DNA of 64,000 bases, from assembly GCF_000224145.3 (NCBI RefSeq), contig NC_020168.2:744001-808000 (forward strand), in the 5' to 3' direction. A program made the position numbers and the translations under genes. Every line of letters begins with the position of its first letter. Position 1 is the stretch's first letter. The DNA is from Ciona intestinalis (taxonomy: Eukaryota > Chordata > Ascidiacea > Phlebobranchia > Cionidae). The notes under the pieces are model-generated. The model was given only the letters and a program-made list of their open reading frames with translations, was not told where the DNA came from and did not search any database. Of the stretch, positions 1-11,269 are shown piece after piece.

Positions 1-288
1 CCAAAGAAAATGTAAGTAAGAAGAAAAATTAAATTTTATCTTTTAATAAAATTGTGTGCGCGCCCATTATGGGCTAGGCAATTAATTGCATTTTCTCTAA
101 TCCTGTGGTTTTTCATTGTTTGTTTAAATTGTCTGCCATTCATTAAAAAATAAAATAGATAAATAATCATATAAAAGTTTGTGATACATCGTAACAGGGT
201 ATGGGGTCTAAGAAGTGTAACAACAGTGTTAAACACACTACACAGGGATTTAATTAATAAATAAATCCATTCATTTATTTGCACACAG

Positions 289-3200
289 GGCAAACCTATC
301 AAGGAATCAATAGGTGAAGTAGCTTATGCAGCTTCCTTTGTTGAGTGGTTAGCAGAAGAAGCAAAACGTAATTATGGAACTACCATACCAACCCCCCACC
401 CAAACAAGAGGCTTATGTCTATAAAGCAACCGATTGGTGTTGCAGGAATGATTACTCCGGTATTGGGATTTATTTAACATTATATATTATATCTTTGAAT
501 ATGATAGAGCAGATCAAATCAATTAAAACAATGGAGTTAGGGGAATAAGCAGGAAAATGTCATCATTAAAAACATAAAAAGGAATATAAACTACTTGAGT
601 AAAAGTGTTGTTGCTCCAACCTTTACGGTATAAAGTAACTATTTCACCCACAAAAATTTTACCCACAAATTTACACATGCGGTACCTATAAAGTGGGCAC
701 TTGGTGTATGAAACAGAACACCCCTGTTATAATGACTGTCGTTTCCCTTACCTGGTAATAAATGAGTTACATTCAGTCATGTTTTAAATGTATTAACATT
801 CCTTCTTGTAGTGGAACTTCCCAGCTGGTATGATCACCAGGAAAGCTTGTGCAGCAATAGCAGCAGGATGCACTGTGGTTTTAAAACCAGCAGAAGATAC
901 TCCTTTTTCTGCACTGGCAATTGCTAAGGTATTATGATTTGTATATTTTCATGTGCAGATATTATTAACTTCTAAAATGTATCTTATGGTATTTATTTGC
1001 ATAACCATGTTTTGAGGTCCTTTACAGGTCGTCTTTATAAGGGTGAAAGACACTTAACAGAAAACAAGTGCAATATTTGTGGCAGCAACAGCATATAATA
1101 TCATAAAATTTTTAAACTTAAGAGCTAAGTTTAAAAAAAGAATTGCAAAAAATGTAGTTAAAAAATTGTCTTCAGTATAACATGATGATTTTTTGTTACT
1201 AAACCAAAAGTTGTTTGCAGCTTGGAGAAGAAGCAGGGTTGCCTGCTGGTGTGTTGAACATCATTCCTTCTTCACGGGAACATGCACCTGAGATAGGGAA
1301 TGTTATTTGTACACACCCTGATGTGGCTGCTGTTTCTTTTACAGGATCTACTGCAACTGGGAAGGTTCAACATTTTTTTTGTGAAATAGTTGAACAAAAA
1401 AGACTTTAGTTTAACAATTATCTTAAAATAGTGCATACAGTGGTTATGATGTAGGTTAATAGGTTCTAGACCTAATGCTGCCACCATTGTGGGAGTGTGT
1501 GTCCTTGGGCAAAACTCATGAGATGTATGAAATAGAATATCTGTGTCACAACTATCACTGCCCTGCGCAAGGGAGAATAAGTTATATATACAATGAATAA
1601 GCTTTTACTGTTTATATTGTTAGTAATAAAACCGTAAAATATTATTTACTTCTAGATCTTGCTTGGACTTGCAGCAAGTACTGTGAAGAAAGTATCTATG
1701 GAACTTGGTGGGCTTGCACCATTCATCGTGTTTGATTCTGCTGATATGAACAAAGTTATTCCAAACGCCATCGCTTGCAAGTTTCGCTACATGGGACAGG
1801 TAGGACCGAGAATTAACATTTTGTACTCAATAAAAATAGCAGTCCTGCTGTCTTGGTGTTGTGGTAATGGGCTGAATATGACCTAAATTCCAGGGCCCTA
1901 CGAACCTCAACCGAATAGAATAGAATAGAATACAATCTGCAACAGGAATTAACAGTGCAAATTATTAAAATCAGTTATGCATTGAAGTAGCAATTCATTG
2001 TTGAGAATCATTTTTTTTTCTCATTACCAAGACATTTCTGCATTTGACAACAGTATAATGGGCTTTGGGGTATTTTGATTTTAAATTTTGTTGGTTTAAA
2101 AACTAACAGGGAATAAAATGATTCCATAAAAACAAATACAGAGTTGCTGTGCTTTGTTTTGGTTGAAGCTGCTACCAATTTTCAGTTTAAAACCCTTGTG
2201 ACTTTAAATCAATACATTTCATTGATGTATTGATCTAGCAGTCTTATTAACTCACATACTGTGTGAGGTCATTAAAGTTTAATCAGTGCAAAAAAATGCA
2301 TTTTTTACTTGTATTAAATTATGATATGAGCTTAACAGGGTTTTAAATTTGTTGATTATTTTTGGGCAAGTAAAATAGATTAAGCTGCAAACACAGCTAA
2401 ATTGCAATAGTTTAATGACAATTTTTTTTGTTGCTCTAAATTGTTCTGGCCCCGTTTTCAAACTTCCACGCTCATAAATCATTATCCTTCAGCGGTAATT
2501 ATTGGTGAAAGGTGTTGGTTATAAACTTTTTTAAAAAATACAAAATGTTTTTTTTTTGTTTTATAAAAGTTTTTATAAATGTTTGTATTCACAGACTTGT
2601 GTTTGCGCCAACCGTATCTTCGTTCAAGAATCCGTCCACGATGAATTTGTTTCAAAACTCGTTGCTGCAATGAAAAAGGAACTTATACTTGGAGATACCT
2701 TGGACCCGGCGAACTCATTTGGGCCTCTTATTAATGAAAAAGCATTGGAAAAGGTGGTGAATTTATAGAATTATAAAAATAAACAGAAAACTTTTATATG
2801 TCTTGTATATATATATGAGTGTTTATATATTGTTTTTATTGATTTGTTTGTATTAATGTGAAAGTTTATAATTAGAATATTAAAAAATACAATTTACACA
2901 TGACTTTTTTATATGATAATTTATACAATGATTTTATTGTTTTTTTTGTAACTTTCGTATTAGATTTTGAATTATTTCATTTATATATACTTATAGTTAC
3001 AACACGGAAGAATATGAGAATTATATGACTGTTTATATAGTGTTTTTTATAAATTTGTTGTAACTTGCGTACTAGGTTTTACATTATTTAATTTAAGTAT
3101 ACTCATGGTTAAAAAGGAATAAATAGAAAATCTAAGGTGGATTTAAAAATACATCGCTTTGTAAATCCTTTTTATTGTAGGTTGAAAGTCAGGTAGAAGA

Positions 3201-4462
3201 TGCAATCAAGAATGGTGCGACTGTTGTTTGTGGGGGAAAGCGAGGTTCTCTTGGTGGAACATTCTATGAACCTACTTTAATCACTGGTGTGACACCAGCC
3301 ATGAAGTGCTGCAATGAAGAAACTTTTGGGCCAATAGCAGCGATCATTAAGTAAGTTCTAGTTGTAGTACTGCTGCATAAGAATCAGATAACTCTGATAC
3401 ACTCTTGCCAGGTGTCTGATAAAAAGGTCGGAAATACACAATTTTTATACTGGATAAGCAGTTGATAGATTATATACGTTATGCCTTGTAGTGGAAGTAA
3501 TAGAATCGACCTAAGTAAGATCTAGCCAAGAGTTAGCCTGTTTTGTTGACAAGGTGCTACAACCCATTGGTGACTTCGAGTTGCAACAATGTTTACCAAG
3601 TGTCTTGCCCGAGCACACATATACATATTGATATTATCATCTAGCTCGAACCTGTTATTCTTCAGTTACATAACAAGCACGCAACCACTGATTCCTGTTG
3701 ACGAACAAATTTTAATGTTATTTTTGGTACAGGTTTAAAACAGAGGATGAGGTGATAGCTTTGGCAAATGATTCTCGGGTTGGCTTGGCAGGTTGGAAAT
3801 TTTGTATAATTTTTACTGGCTACGTACAAATGTGAATAACTATAAAAGTTAACATCGCCATAATGTTACGTGTACCTAGGGTGCTATGTCCCAAAATTTT
3901 TCAAACATGAGTATTATCGTATTGTTACACCACAGTTCGTACCTTGAAATAGTTTTTCTATACTGTTAGGTGTTTACAGAAACAAGCATAGCCAAGGAAT
4001 GTTTCATCTATATGAATAAATAAGGTTTTAAAATATAAGATAGTATAATTCATAATATACAGACAACAAAAAAGTTAGGTGTTAGTCACCGAATTAGGGT
4101 GAACAAATGTTTGACTGGGGATTGTGAATTCTTTTTTTTTAAATATTGGCTTTAAATAATTTGATTTAAATGTTCTTCAAACAATTTGCTGTTTTGAATT
4201 GCCACAGAGGCAATGTATATGGGTGCATTTGAAAACTAACTATCCAAACTGCTTTCCAGGATATTTCTTCAGCAATGACGTAGCTCAATGTTGGCGTGTG
4301 GCCGAAAAATTGGAGGTTGGAATGGTTGGGATTAACGAGGGTTTAATGAGCACAGCAGAAGCACCGTTTGGTGGCGTCAAAGAGTCAGGTCTGGGACGAG
4401 AAGGCTCCCAGTTTGCGCTCGATGAATTTACAGAGATGAAGTACATGTGTTGGGGGGTGTAA
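289..4462 (+). CDS. ALDH5A1: Succinate-semialdehyde dehydrogenase, 3' portion (8 exons, 5' end outside window)
   Basis: Oxidises succinate semialdehyde to succinate in the mitochondrial GABA shunt. Eight phase-compatible exons: 289-459, 812-928, 1221-1364, 1656-1799, 2595-2753, 3181-3350, 3733-3791, 4260-4462, all with GT/AG borders, giving about 387 residues and a TAA stop. Family signatures visible: GKPIKES in the first exon, the cofactor-binding FTGST, MELGG with the general-base Glu, and TCVCANR with the catalytic Cys (the human enzyme also has a nearby second Cys used as a redox switch). The C-terminus has [15 protein letters not shown]. The human protein is about 535 residues, so the targeting peptide and roughly 110-150 N-terminal residues lie upstream of the window. 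Identification is firm; the choice of ALDH5A1 over other ALDHs rests on the first exon and the C-terminal block. Confidence 0.93.
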
Positions 4463-4588
4463 ATGTCATGTTCATGCGCTTATAATGTTTGACATTAGGT
4501 GTTGTAGATTACATTGCGCTTCGATTTAATATGTTTTCTATGAATTATTCATGTAGTCTGTAAATGAACTGTCTTATTCGTCATGTCG

Positions 4589-4594
4589 AATAAA
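4589..4594 (+). terminator. Poly(A) signal of ALDH5A1
   Basis: AATAAA lies 127 bases after the stop codon in an AT-rich 3' UTR; it is the first canonical signal downstream. Confidence 0.6.
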
Positions 4595-4713
4595 TCATTA
4601 ATTCCATGCTGCTGTAATACAACCCTTCATCATTTTTTATGTGTCTCTGTTTTTCAAGTTATATTGTTTTACTTGATATTGTGTTATTGAGTGGTGTTAC
4701 AGATGAGGTAAAG

Positions 4714-5207
4714 CCACAGAAATAAAAAAGAGTAGAACGCGCAACTGCCCAAAACCGTGATATATTCTTTTTTCTATTCACGTGACTGCCAACTCCGTCC
4801 CCATTTCGCTTGGTTTCCATTGTAAAAGATAGGCGCACAGTGATTTCAGGAGGTTTTAGCCGTTTATTTCAAAAACTACACTAACTATTCCAGTTTATTA
4901 GGCCAGTTTAGTTTTTGGTAGGATAATGCTTACACTTTAGCGCTTGTTTAGGAAAATTAATTATTTTATAAATTTAATTAATAACGTTCAAACAAACAGT
5001 TTGTTAGAAATATATATATGTTTGGAAATAGTTATTTTTCCCTATAAACTTAAATTAAGTCAAAAAACGAAAAAAACTACATTAAACGCCCTGGCTTCCA
5101 TTGACTACTATAGTAAACGGGAACGAGTCGTAAAAAGAGAAAGTGTATCATGCTCTCTCCTTTACCGACATTAGAGATGCGCGTTCTATTCTTTTTTATT
5201 TCTGTGG
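4714..5207. mobile_element. 494-bp inverted-repeat element (MITE-like) with 6-bp target duplication
   Basis: The first and last 30 bases are inverted copies (29 of 30 match), beginning CCACAGAAATAAAAAAGA. The element is flanked on both sides by the direct repeat GTAAAG (4708-4713 and 5208-5213). No transposase is encoded; the 76-codon open frame inside has no recognisable content. The transposon superfamily is not determined by a 6-bp duplication alone. Confidence 0.75.
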
Positions 5208-5213
5208 GTAAAG

Positions 5214-5784
5214 CTGACATAAAAGAGTGTTACCATACCAGGGTGAGTGTACTGTAGTAGTGTAGTTAATCTGGTCAAAACCGAAAGATTGCATTTAAAA
5301 TCAATGCGCTTGTGACTTTTTTGGTACAATCACCATGCAGAGTGTCATATTTTAAATTGTATTAGAATTGAACATACAGTACAGAACAAATATGGTAATA
5401 GGCAAGTAAGGCAGTAAAATCAAAGTTACAGCTGACCAAACCCTTTTGAATGAACATGTTTTTTTTTGCTAATATATATATGAATAAGCTATTGCTATAC
5501 ATAATAAAGTTGTGTGAACAGCTTAGACTTGGTGCTTTAGTATTTACCACGTACTCAGCTCTATTTACAAGGTAATTCAGAAGACACGGGAGTTTGTGTC
5601 GAAAACACTTCTTAGGGGACCACTGTTTACTTTTTTATTGAGCTGTTCGCGCGTATTTTAGGGACACCTCAGTCGTCTTGCATTCTTGCGCTGCTATAGT
5701 TATGCCATCTCTAGATCAGCCTGGTTGGTGCGGAGACTATGATATAATCAAGCTCCGCAACAGATTTATTGTATGAAGTCGGCG
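5214..5784. other. Intergenic stretch, nothing recognised
   Basis: AT-rich sequence between two small inverted-repeat elements. No coding signal, tRNA or repeat family could be supported here. Confidence 0.5.
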
Positions 5785-5958
5785 GGCGCTAGTGAAGAAT
5801 CCTCCGGTACATAGCAGAATAAGCTGGTGCTGGTGGTGTTAGAGGTTGGTGGTTAATGGTTAGGGCAACAGAGGTCAGAGGTTATAAAGGTTAGGTGTTT
5901 GTGGTTATAAGGGTTGGTTGTTAGCAAACAGGGGGGGGGGAGATTCTTTACTAGCACC
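5785..5958. mobile_element. Small inverted-repeat element, 174 bp
   Basis: Starts GGCGCTAGTGAAGAATCC and ends with the inverted form ATTCTTTACTAGCACC. The same termini occur on the 857-bp element at 12007-12863 and on a degenerate copy at 36463-36571, so it belongs to one family. The interior is G-rich with irregular GGTTAG-type motifs. No clear target duplication. Confidence 0.6.
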
Positions 5959-6154
5959 ATATACGGACTCTGGTATAAACCAGAACATAACATAACGTGT
6001 TTTTATATTGACTCAAAAAAACGTTTAAACTATTGTATATACATGGAGCTATACAGAGAAGACGGAAAATTTTTTCCGCTAGGAAGCGATGACAAATTCG
6101 TTTCTCTATTTTATGGGGAGCAGTTAGTTTCACGGTTTATACACATAAGATATA

Positions 6155-6236
6155 AACCCTAACCCCTAACCCCTAACCCCTAACCCCTAACCCCTAACAC
6201 TAATCCCTAACCCCTAACTCCTAACCCCAAACTCGT
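6155..6236. repeat. Telomere-like heptamer array
   Basis: About eleven tandem units of CCCCTAA (TTAGGGG on the other strand), perfect in the left half and degenerate in the right half (CACTAAT, CTCCTAA). It is an interstitial array, since genes lie on both sides. The unit is one base longer than the animal telomere repeat TTAGGG. Confidence 0.8.
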
Positions 6237-6279
6237 CAAACAAAAAAAACTTTAAAAAAATATAAAAAAGTATTCCACT

Positions 6280-6360
6280 GTGCGGGACTCGAACCCGGTA
6301 AAAATGGAACAAAGAGAGTTTACGACCGCACGCAAACCGCTACACCACAGACCCGACGAC
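6280..6360 (-). tRNA. tRNA-like relic (pseudo-tRNA or SINE head)
   Basis: On the minus strand there is a good A box (TGGTGTAGCGG), a perfect B box (GGTTCGAGTCC) inside a GGG/CCC stem, and a run of T after the 3' end. The acceptor arm does not close properly: only CTGTG with CACAG pairs, one base out of register with the A box. I therefore read it as a tRNA-derived relic and assign no anticodon. Confidence 0.4.
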
Positions 6361-6597
6361 AATAAACATAACGAAAGAGCGTATATAACCGACCTAATGT
6401 GGGAAATATGTTCTTACTAGTGTTTTATGTATTTAGAAAGGTATTTTTATTATTTAATTAATTTGTTTTACACTTATTAACAATTTGTAGTGCTGTTTTG
6501 TTCGTTTTTCCGTATTTTTTAATTTAAATAATTACCGCCTCTAGCGGAAAAAAATTTCCGCCTTCTTTGTATAGTCCCATGTATTGTATATATTAGT

Positions 6598-6604
6598 CTT
6601 ACAG
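6598..6604 (+). promoter_or_regulatory. Splice acceptor 4 bases before the LARGE start codon (candidate trans-splice site)
   Basis: CTTACAG is followed by GAGC and then the ATG. No upstream coding exon is seen, so the site would join either a 5' UTR exon or a trans-spliced leader. The second is common in Ciona; the assignment here is inference. Confidence 0.4.
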
Positions 6605-6608
6605 GAGC

Positions 6609-8657
6609 ATGCGTAAAAACCACAAGCATAAGATCTTGATAAGTATTTGTATATTTGTTTTCATTGCTACCATATGTCGGTTTTATTTCAAGAGTCGTTC
6701 ATTCAATATTAATTATCAAAACAAAGAAGCAATTGTTGAACGTAACAAAGTTCGCCATGCCCCAAGAAATACTGAAACAGCTGCATACATAGCAAAAAAG
6801 GACTGTACAACGGTACATATATGCATTGTATGCGCTGGTTACACTGCAAGCAGGCAGGTTGTGACTTTGATTAAGTCACTGCTGTTTTACCGTACCAGCA
6901 AATTACATGTGCACTTCATAGTGAATGGAGTGTCTAGAACTATTTTACGGAATTTGTTTCAAACATGGGATATTCCTCATTTTGTTGTTTCATTCTATCA
7001 AGCATCTGATTTTATAGATGAAGTTTCGTGGATACCAAACAAACATTATTCTGGAGTCTATGGGCTAATGAAGCTCACAATACTAACTGTCCTGCCTGCA
7101 AATGTGGGTAAAATTATTGTGCTTGACACAGACCTAATTTTTGCACATGATGTCACCGAAATATGGCAGTACTTTGATAAATTTGGTGAAAATGAGGCCA
7201 TTGGTCTTGTGGAAAACCAGTCTGACTGGTATCTTGGAACATTATGGGAAAACTACACACCATGGCCAGCTATTGGTCGTGGGTTTAACACTGGATTAAT
7301 ATTGTTGGATTGCATGAAACTTAGGGCAATAGAATGGCAAAGCAAGTGGAAAGAGGTTGCTCAAACTGATTTGAAGCATTTCTTAAGTACAGCACTTGCT
7401 GATCAAGATATTATAAACTCCGTTCTGAGCCACAACGCAAGCCTTCTGCATGTTCTTCCTTGCTATTGGAACCTACAATTGTCCGACCATATGCGTATGG
7501 ATCTATGCTACAAACAACATAAACATGAAGTTAAAGTAATTCACTGGAATACAAGAAGAAAGCAAAATAATCGGCATGATGAAAATATCAAGTCTTTAAC
7601 TGATGTTTTTCGTACATTTACAGAAATAAACGGGGCATTTCTACGCCACCCACGAATCACATGCTCAACTGATGATCCGGAAATTTATCAGAGCTTGGAT
7701 GACACTGATTTCGATATGTGCTCAGATTTAATTTCATCTGCAGCAAGTCTGCATAGAACTCATATATTTTACCTACCATTTGACTACCATTCTAATTCTG
7801 CAACAGATGTCAGCATTATTGTTCATCTTACGATTGACAGACTTACAGTGTTTGAAGCAATGTGCAAACACTGGGAAGGGCCAATTAGTGCTGCATTTTT
7901 TACTACAGATGCAGAAGCACAAACTCTTGTTGATTTTGTCAAACTGTCACCTGTTCTTATGGATAGAACCAACATTGGATATCACATTGTGTACAAGAAC
8001 TCAAACCATGCTGTTTACCCAATAAACTTATTACGTAACGTTGCACTTAAACAAGCTGTCACAGATCATGTTTTCCTCTACGATGTTGATTTTGTTCCCA
8101 TGCCAGGCTTATTCACCTACCTCACAAGTTATCTGGCCGAACACGCAAAGTCACCAAAAACTGCATACATTGTGCCTGCATTTGAAAGCTTCTGGTACAA
8201 GTTTAAAGTGCCACAGACAAAATCTGTTCTTCATAAACAAATAGATCGAGGGGTTTTTACATCTTTTCGTTCATATATGTGGCCGCAAGGACATGCTGCT
8301 ACCAACTTCTCCCGATGGAAAACAGCAAAAGAAGCGTACCCAGTTCGGTGGGAGACCAATTTTGAACCATATGTTGTTGTAAAAAAGCAAAACTTGCCCC
8401 TATATGATCAAGCTTTTATTGGGTTTGGTTGGAACAAAATCTCGCATATAATTGAGCTTGATGCTGCAGGTTATCAATTTGTTGTCTTGCCATTTGGTTT
8501 CATTATCCACATACCTCATGCTCCCAGTGTAGATTTATCAAAGTTCAGATCATCCCCAAGCTATCGGGAGTGCTTGAACATTGCAAAAGAAGCTTTTTAT
8601 GAAAAGCTACGTTCAAAATATCACAAAACCACTGGTATGTCTAAATATTTTACCTAA
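6609..8657 (+). CDS. LARGE1: LARGE-type xylosyl- and glucuronyltransferase, intronless
   Basis: A Golgi type II membrane enzyme that builds the alternating xylose-glucuronate polymer (matriglycan) on alpha-dystroglycan. The 682-residue frame has a short cytosolic head and a membrane anchor at about residues 9-27. A GT8 domain starts near residue 65 and contains VCAGYTASR, EVSWIPNKHYSGVYGLMK and the metal-binding DTD at 173-175. A GT49 domain in the second half contains CKHWEGPIS, NVGYHIVYKN-like sequence, the DVD triplet at 492-494 and a C-terminal FGWNK. Both catalytic triplets are intact, so both activities are expected. Human LARGE1 is 756 residues; the difference lies mostly in a shorter stem without the coiled coil. 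The whole coding region is one exon, unlike the multi-exon vertebrate genes. Whether it is the LARGE1 or LARGE2 counterpart cannot be told from sequence alone. Confidence 0.95.
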   Translation: MRKNHKHKILISICIFVFIATICRFYFKSRSFNINYQNKEAIVERNKVRHAPRNTETAAYIAKKDCTTVHICIVCAGYTASRQVVTLIKSLLFYRTSKLHVHFIVNGVSRTILRNLFQTWDIPHFVVSFYQASDFIDEVSWIPNKHYSGVYGLMKLTILTVLPANVGKIIVLDTDLIFAHDVTEIWQYFDKFGENEAIGLVENQSDWYLGTLWENYTPWPAIGRGFNTGLILLDCMKLRAIEWQSKWKEVAQTDLKHFLSTALADQDIINSVLSHNASLLHVLPCYWNLQLSDHMRMDLCYKQHKHEVKVIHWNTRRKQNNRHDENIKSLTDVFRTFTEINGAFLRHPRITCSTDDPEIYQSLDDTDFDMCSDLISSAASLHRTHIFYLPFDYHSNSATDVSIIVHLTIDRLTVFEAMCKHWEGPISAAFFTTDAEAQTLVDFVKLSPVLMDRTNIGYHIVYKNSNHAVYPINLLRNVALKQAVTDHVFLYDVDFVPMPGLFTYLTSYLAEHAKSPKTAYIVPAFESFWYKFKVPQTKSVLHKQIDRGVFTSFRSYMWPQGHAATNFSRWKTAKEAYPVRWETNFEPYVVVKKQNLPLYDQAFIGFGWNKISHIIELDAAGYQFVVLPFGFIIHIPHAPSVDLSKFRSSPSYRECLNIAKEAFYEKLRSKYHKTTGMSKYFT

Positions 8658-9589
8658 TCAAAACTTTGTAAAAAATAAGATAAGAAAAACCATGCTTTAT
8701 TGTAGCACACATCCAACTTATTAAAAAAATACATGTCACATAAAGAAGTTTCCACATAGAGACAGATTCCATTTTATATATTCAATTCCTGGATACAACC
8801 CCAAAAAAATTACATTATATTTAAATATTTGATAGTTTTATTGTATTGGGAAACTGATAATCTACAGTGCTAGTAAAGGTTACTTACAGCGTTGTATATT
8901 GTTGTACATTCTTATTTTATTGCGTTTTATATTTTCTGTGCTTACCGAAATGTTAAACAATCATCTTTATTACACACGACCCAATCTTTTATATGTAGCT
9001 AAGTATGAACAATTTAATCCTTGTGTGAGTTATGTTTTGTTGTTACCAAGTTATTTGGTGCTTGTACTTATTGTGCTCATATACCTCAAGTTTGTATAGT
9101 TTTTATTGCAACTTTTTGTGTATTTGTGCAGCACAAACTTTCATACTATTTTAACCAATCAAGTATTGGCATTTTGATATATTAGTCTATTAAAATTCTA
9201 ATTGTTATTGGCAAAATGACAATTTAAAAGCTATACTGTAAATTACCATTACCGTAATTGATTTTCGCAGACGAATAATCAAGTTATATTACATCAGTTG
9301 CATTTTCTTACACTGTGGACTCTTTGAATATATTGTTTTAAGCAACGTTTTACTCTTTATTGCATTTAATTCTGTAGTTGTGCTTATTTACTTGCATACT
9401 TACACCCACTTCCACTAACACCATAGTTTCATATCATTGTTGACAATTTGCACATGGTATACTGCAAGTATATAAGTTTAATGTTATAGTACTTGGACAC
9501 TTTCTGGAAATGTATTTTACACGGAGAAATAATACACACAGTTCCACAATGTTGCTTTTGTGTTATAATGTGGAATTTATTTTCGTTTG
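8658..9589. other. LARGE 3' flank, no gene seen
   Basis: AT-rich non-coding sequence. The 66-codon open frame near 8900 is low-complexity and hydrophobic and has no family features. Confidence 0.4.
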
Positions 9590-9745
9590 GTTTGATTAAT
9601 CGTCCGTCAGCACGCCTAGCCCGGAGGATACGTGTTTGGTTCCTGTAGCCGCTGCAAGTGTAGGCGTTTCCAGGGTGTATAAAACAGAACACCCATGTTA
9701 GACCTATACAACTGTCGCGTCACGCCGGGGTAAAATGGTACATTT
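9590..9745 (+). repeat. tRNA-derived SINE, degenerate partial copy
   Basis: Contains the family's tail block (GTGTATAAAACAGAACACCC, then ACTGTCG) and a worn tRNA-like head upstream. The best full copy for comparison is at 35287-35620. Confidence 0.55.
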
Positions 9746-10584
9746 ATCCACCGTTGGCTGTAACGTAATTCCCAGACCATCGAATCGCCATGATTGATAA
9801 TCTTGGGTGCCTATGACGCCTTTAGTTCATTAGTTCCTTAAATAAGTGTCGTAAGTGGCAGATTGATTCTTTTATGTCGCAGCTGCAGCTGGCCGGACCG
9901 AGTACTTATGAAGGCACTCGGTTCTAATTGTTTCACTCATAGATAAGAAATTAGGACGCTGAAATAAACCAGGCAGCTGAATATACGGTTCATTAATAAA
10001 CGCAACTTAAACCTTGTTGTTTTCTGACATATCGTATCTACGCAGTAGTAAAGAAGTACTGTGTGGTAGTATGGGTGGACACCACTAGCCCATGATTTCC
10101 TAATCGTAATTTTAACAACATTTACGTAGATACGGTTATAAAACTCTGTAAATATTCTTTGTTTACGAACAACTGGGACAATAAAGGAGAGTATAAACAT
10201 GGTTCATCTTACTTTAAGAGGCCTTTTCCCTTTTGTATTTAACGCAAATAACATTCGTAACGTCAAGAATGAGAATGCTTTTATTTAAACTAAAGACTTG
10301 ATAAAATACACGCGAAAACGGTTCCCGATTTGTACTCTGTAAATAGCGGTACTAATCTTCTTATATGATATTTCCTTTGTCCATAAGAAGATGTGTAATC
10401 GATTTAATTTATACGTGGATGCAGTTCCCCAGCGTGGCATTGGACATAAGAATAAGGGCACGGTCAACCATTAATTGATTTAAGCGTTATACAAAGAAAA
10501 ACGCATTGATAAATACGAAAAATATTTGTTAACACTTTATAGTTCGCGATGATATAAAAAACGGTCTGAATGAATACTGGTTAC
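9746..10584. other. Intergenic stretch, nothing recognised
   Basis: No coding exon, RNA gene or known repeat could be supported. Open frames here are short and lack codon or domain signals. Confidence 0.4.
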
Positions 10585-11143
10585 TTGGGATGTGCTAAAG
10601 TTATAAAAGCTCGAGCTTCAACGAAAAGCTCGACACGAGCGCGAGCCAAAGCACTTATGACGTGATCAAGAAGAAAGGCGTACGAGAATACGTTTCTGTA
10701 TAGTCGAAAAAACACCATACACAACACGCGGTCTAGGCGTAAGAGACGACTCGTTTCGTAATTCCCAGTGTTGCAAAACGTAGAATTCATAAAAAAAAAT
10801 TATAATTGTGGCATCAGTTTTTATTATGTAAATATAAACTAGTTAAAGAATTTACGGATTTTTATTAAATATCAGATATGCAACATTGGGCTCTTGCCGC
10901 TTGTGTATACCGCTGAAATTCGATAGCGGCACATTCGCTGATGTTGCGATTAGTTACTATCCAGAGAAAAAGTTTTAAACGAACGAATAAAAAGAAAAGC
11001 TATGTTGACTAATCTAGTTATCTTTTAATCCCTGCACTTTTTTCACTTTGCGCGTTAAACATTATATCAATAGCACAACGCTCGGCGCTAAACAAAGAGC
11101 ACTCGGGCACGAGCTTTTAAGCTCGGGCTCGGCGCATTCCTAA
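10585..11143. mobile_element. hAT-like non-autonomous element, 559 bp
   Basis: Termini are TTGGGATGTGC and, inverted, TTAGGAATGCGC. Inside each end sit clusters of AGCTCG-type subterminal repeats. The same TGGTTAC heptamer flanks both ends (10578-10584 and 11144-11150); with one mismatch this is an 8-bp duplication, the length hAT transposases make. No transposase remains. Confidence 0.6.
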
Positions 11144-11261
11144 TGGTTACATAAATAAAATGCTGCCTGTTAAGCAAACACATGGCGGAGACAAGCAAGT
11201 TCAAGACATCGCGTAGACTGATGTACAATGTACATGTTAAAACCCAGCCCAAAAGTTTGTC

Positions 11262-11267
11262 CTTTAT
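11262..11267 (-). terminator. Poly(A) signal just after the orphan small gene
   Basis: AATAAA on the minus strand, beginning two bases after the TAA stop of the frame at 11270-11629. It is part of the evidence that the frame is a real transcript end. Confidence 0.45.
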
Positions 11268-11269
11268 TC

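Noticed and set aside
6280-6360. Functional tRNA gene
   Set aside because: Boxes A and B are good, but the acceptor stem is out of register and no anticodon arm could be set.
9429-9692. 87-codon minus-strand frame as a gene
   Set aside because: It overlaps a SINE fragment, and its peptide has no recognisable features.
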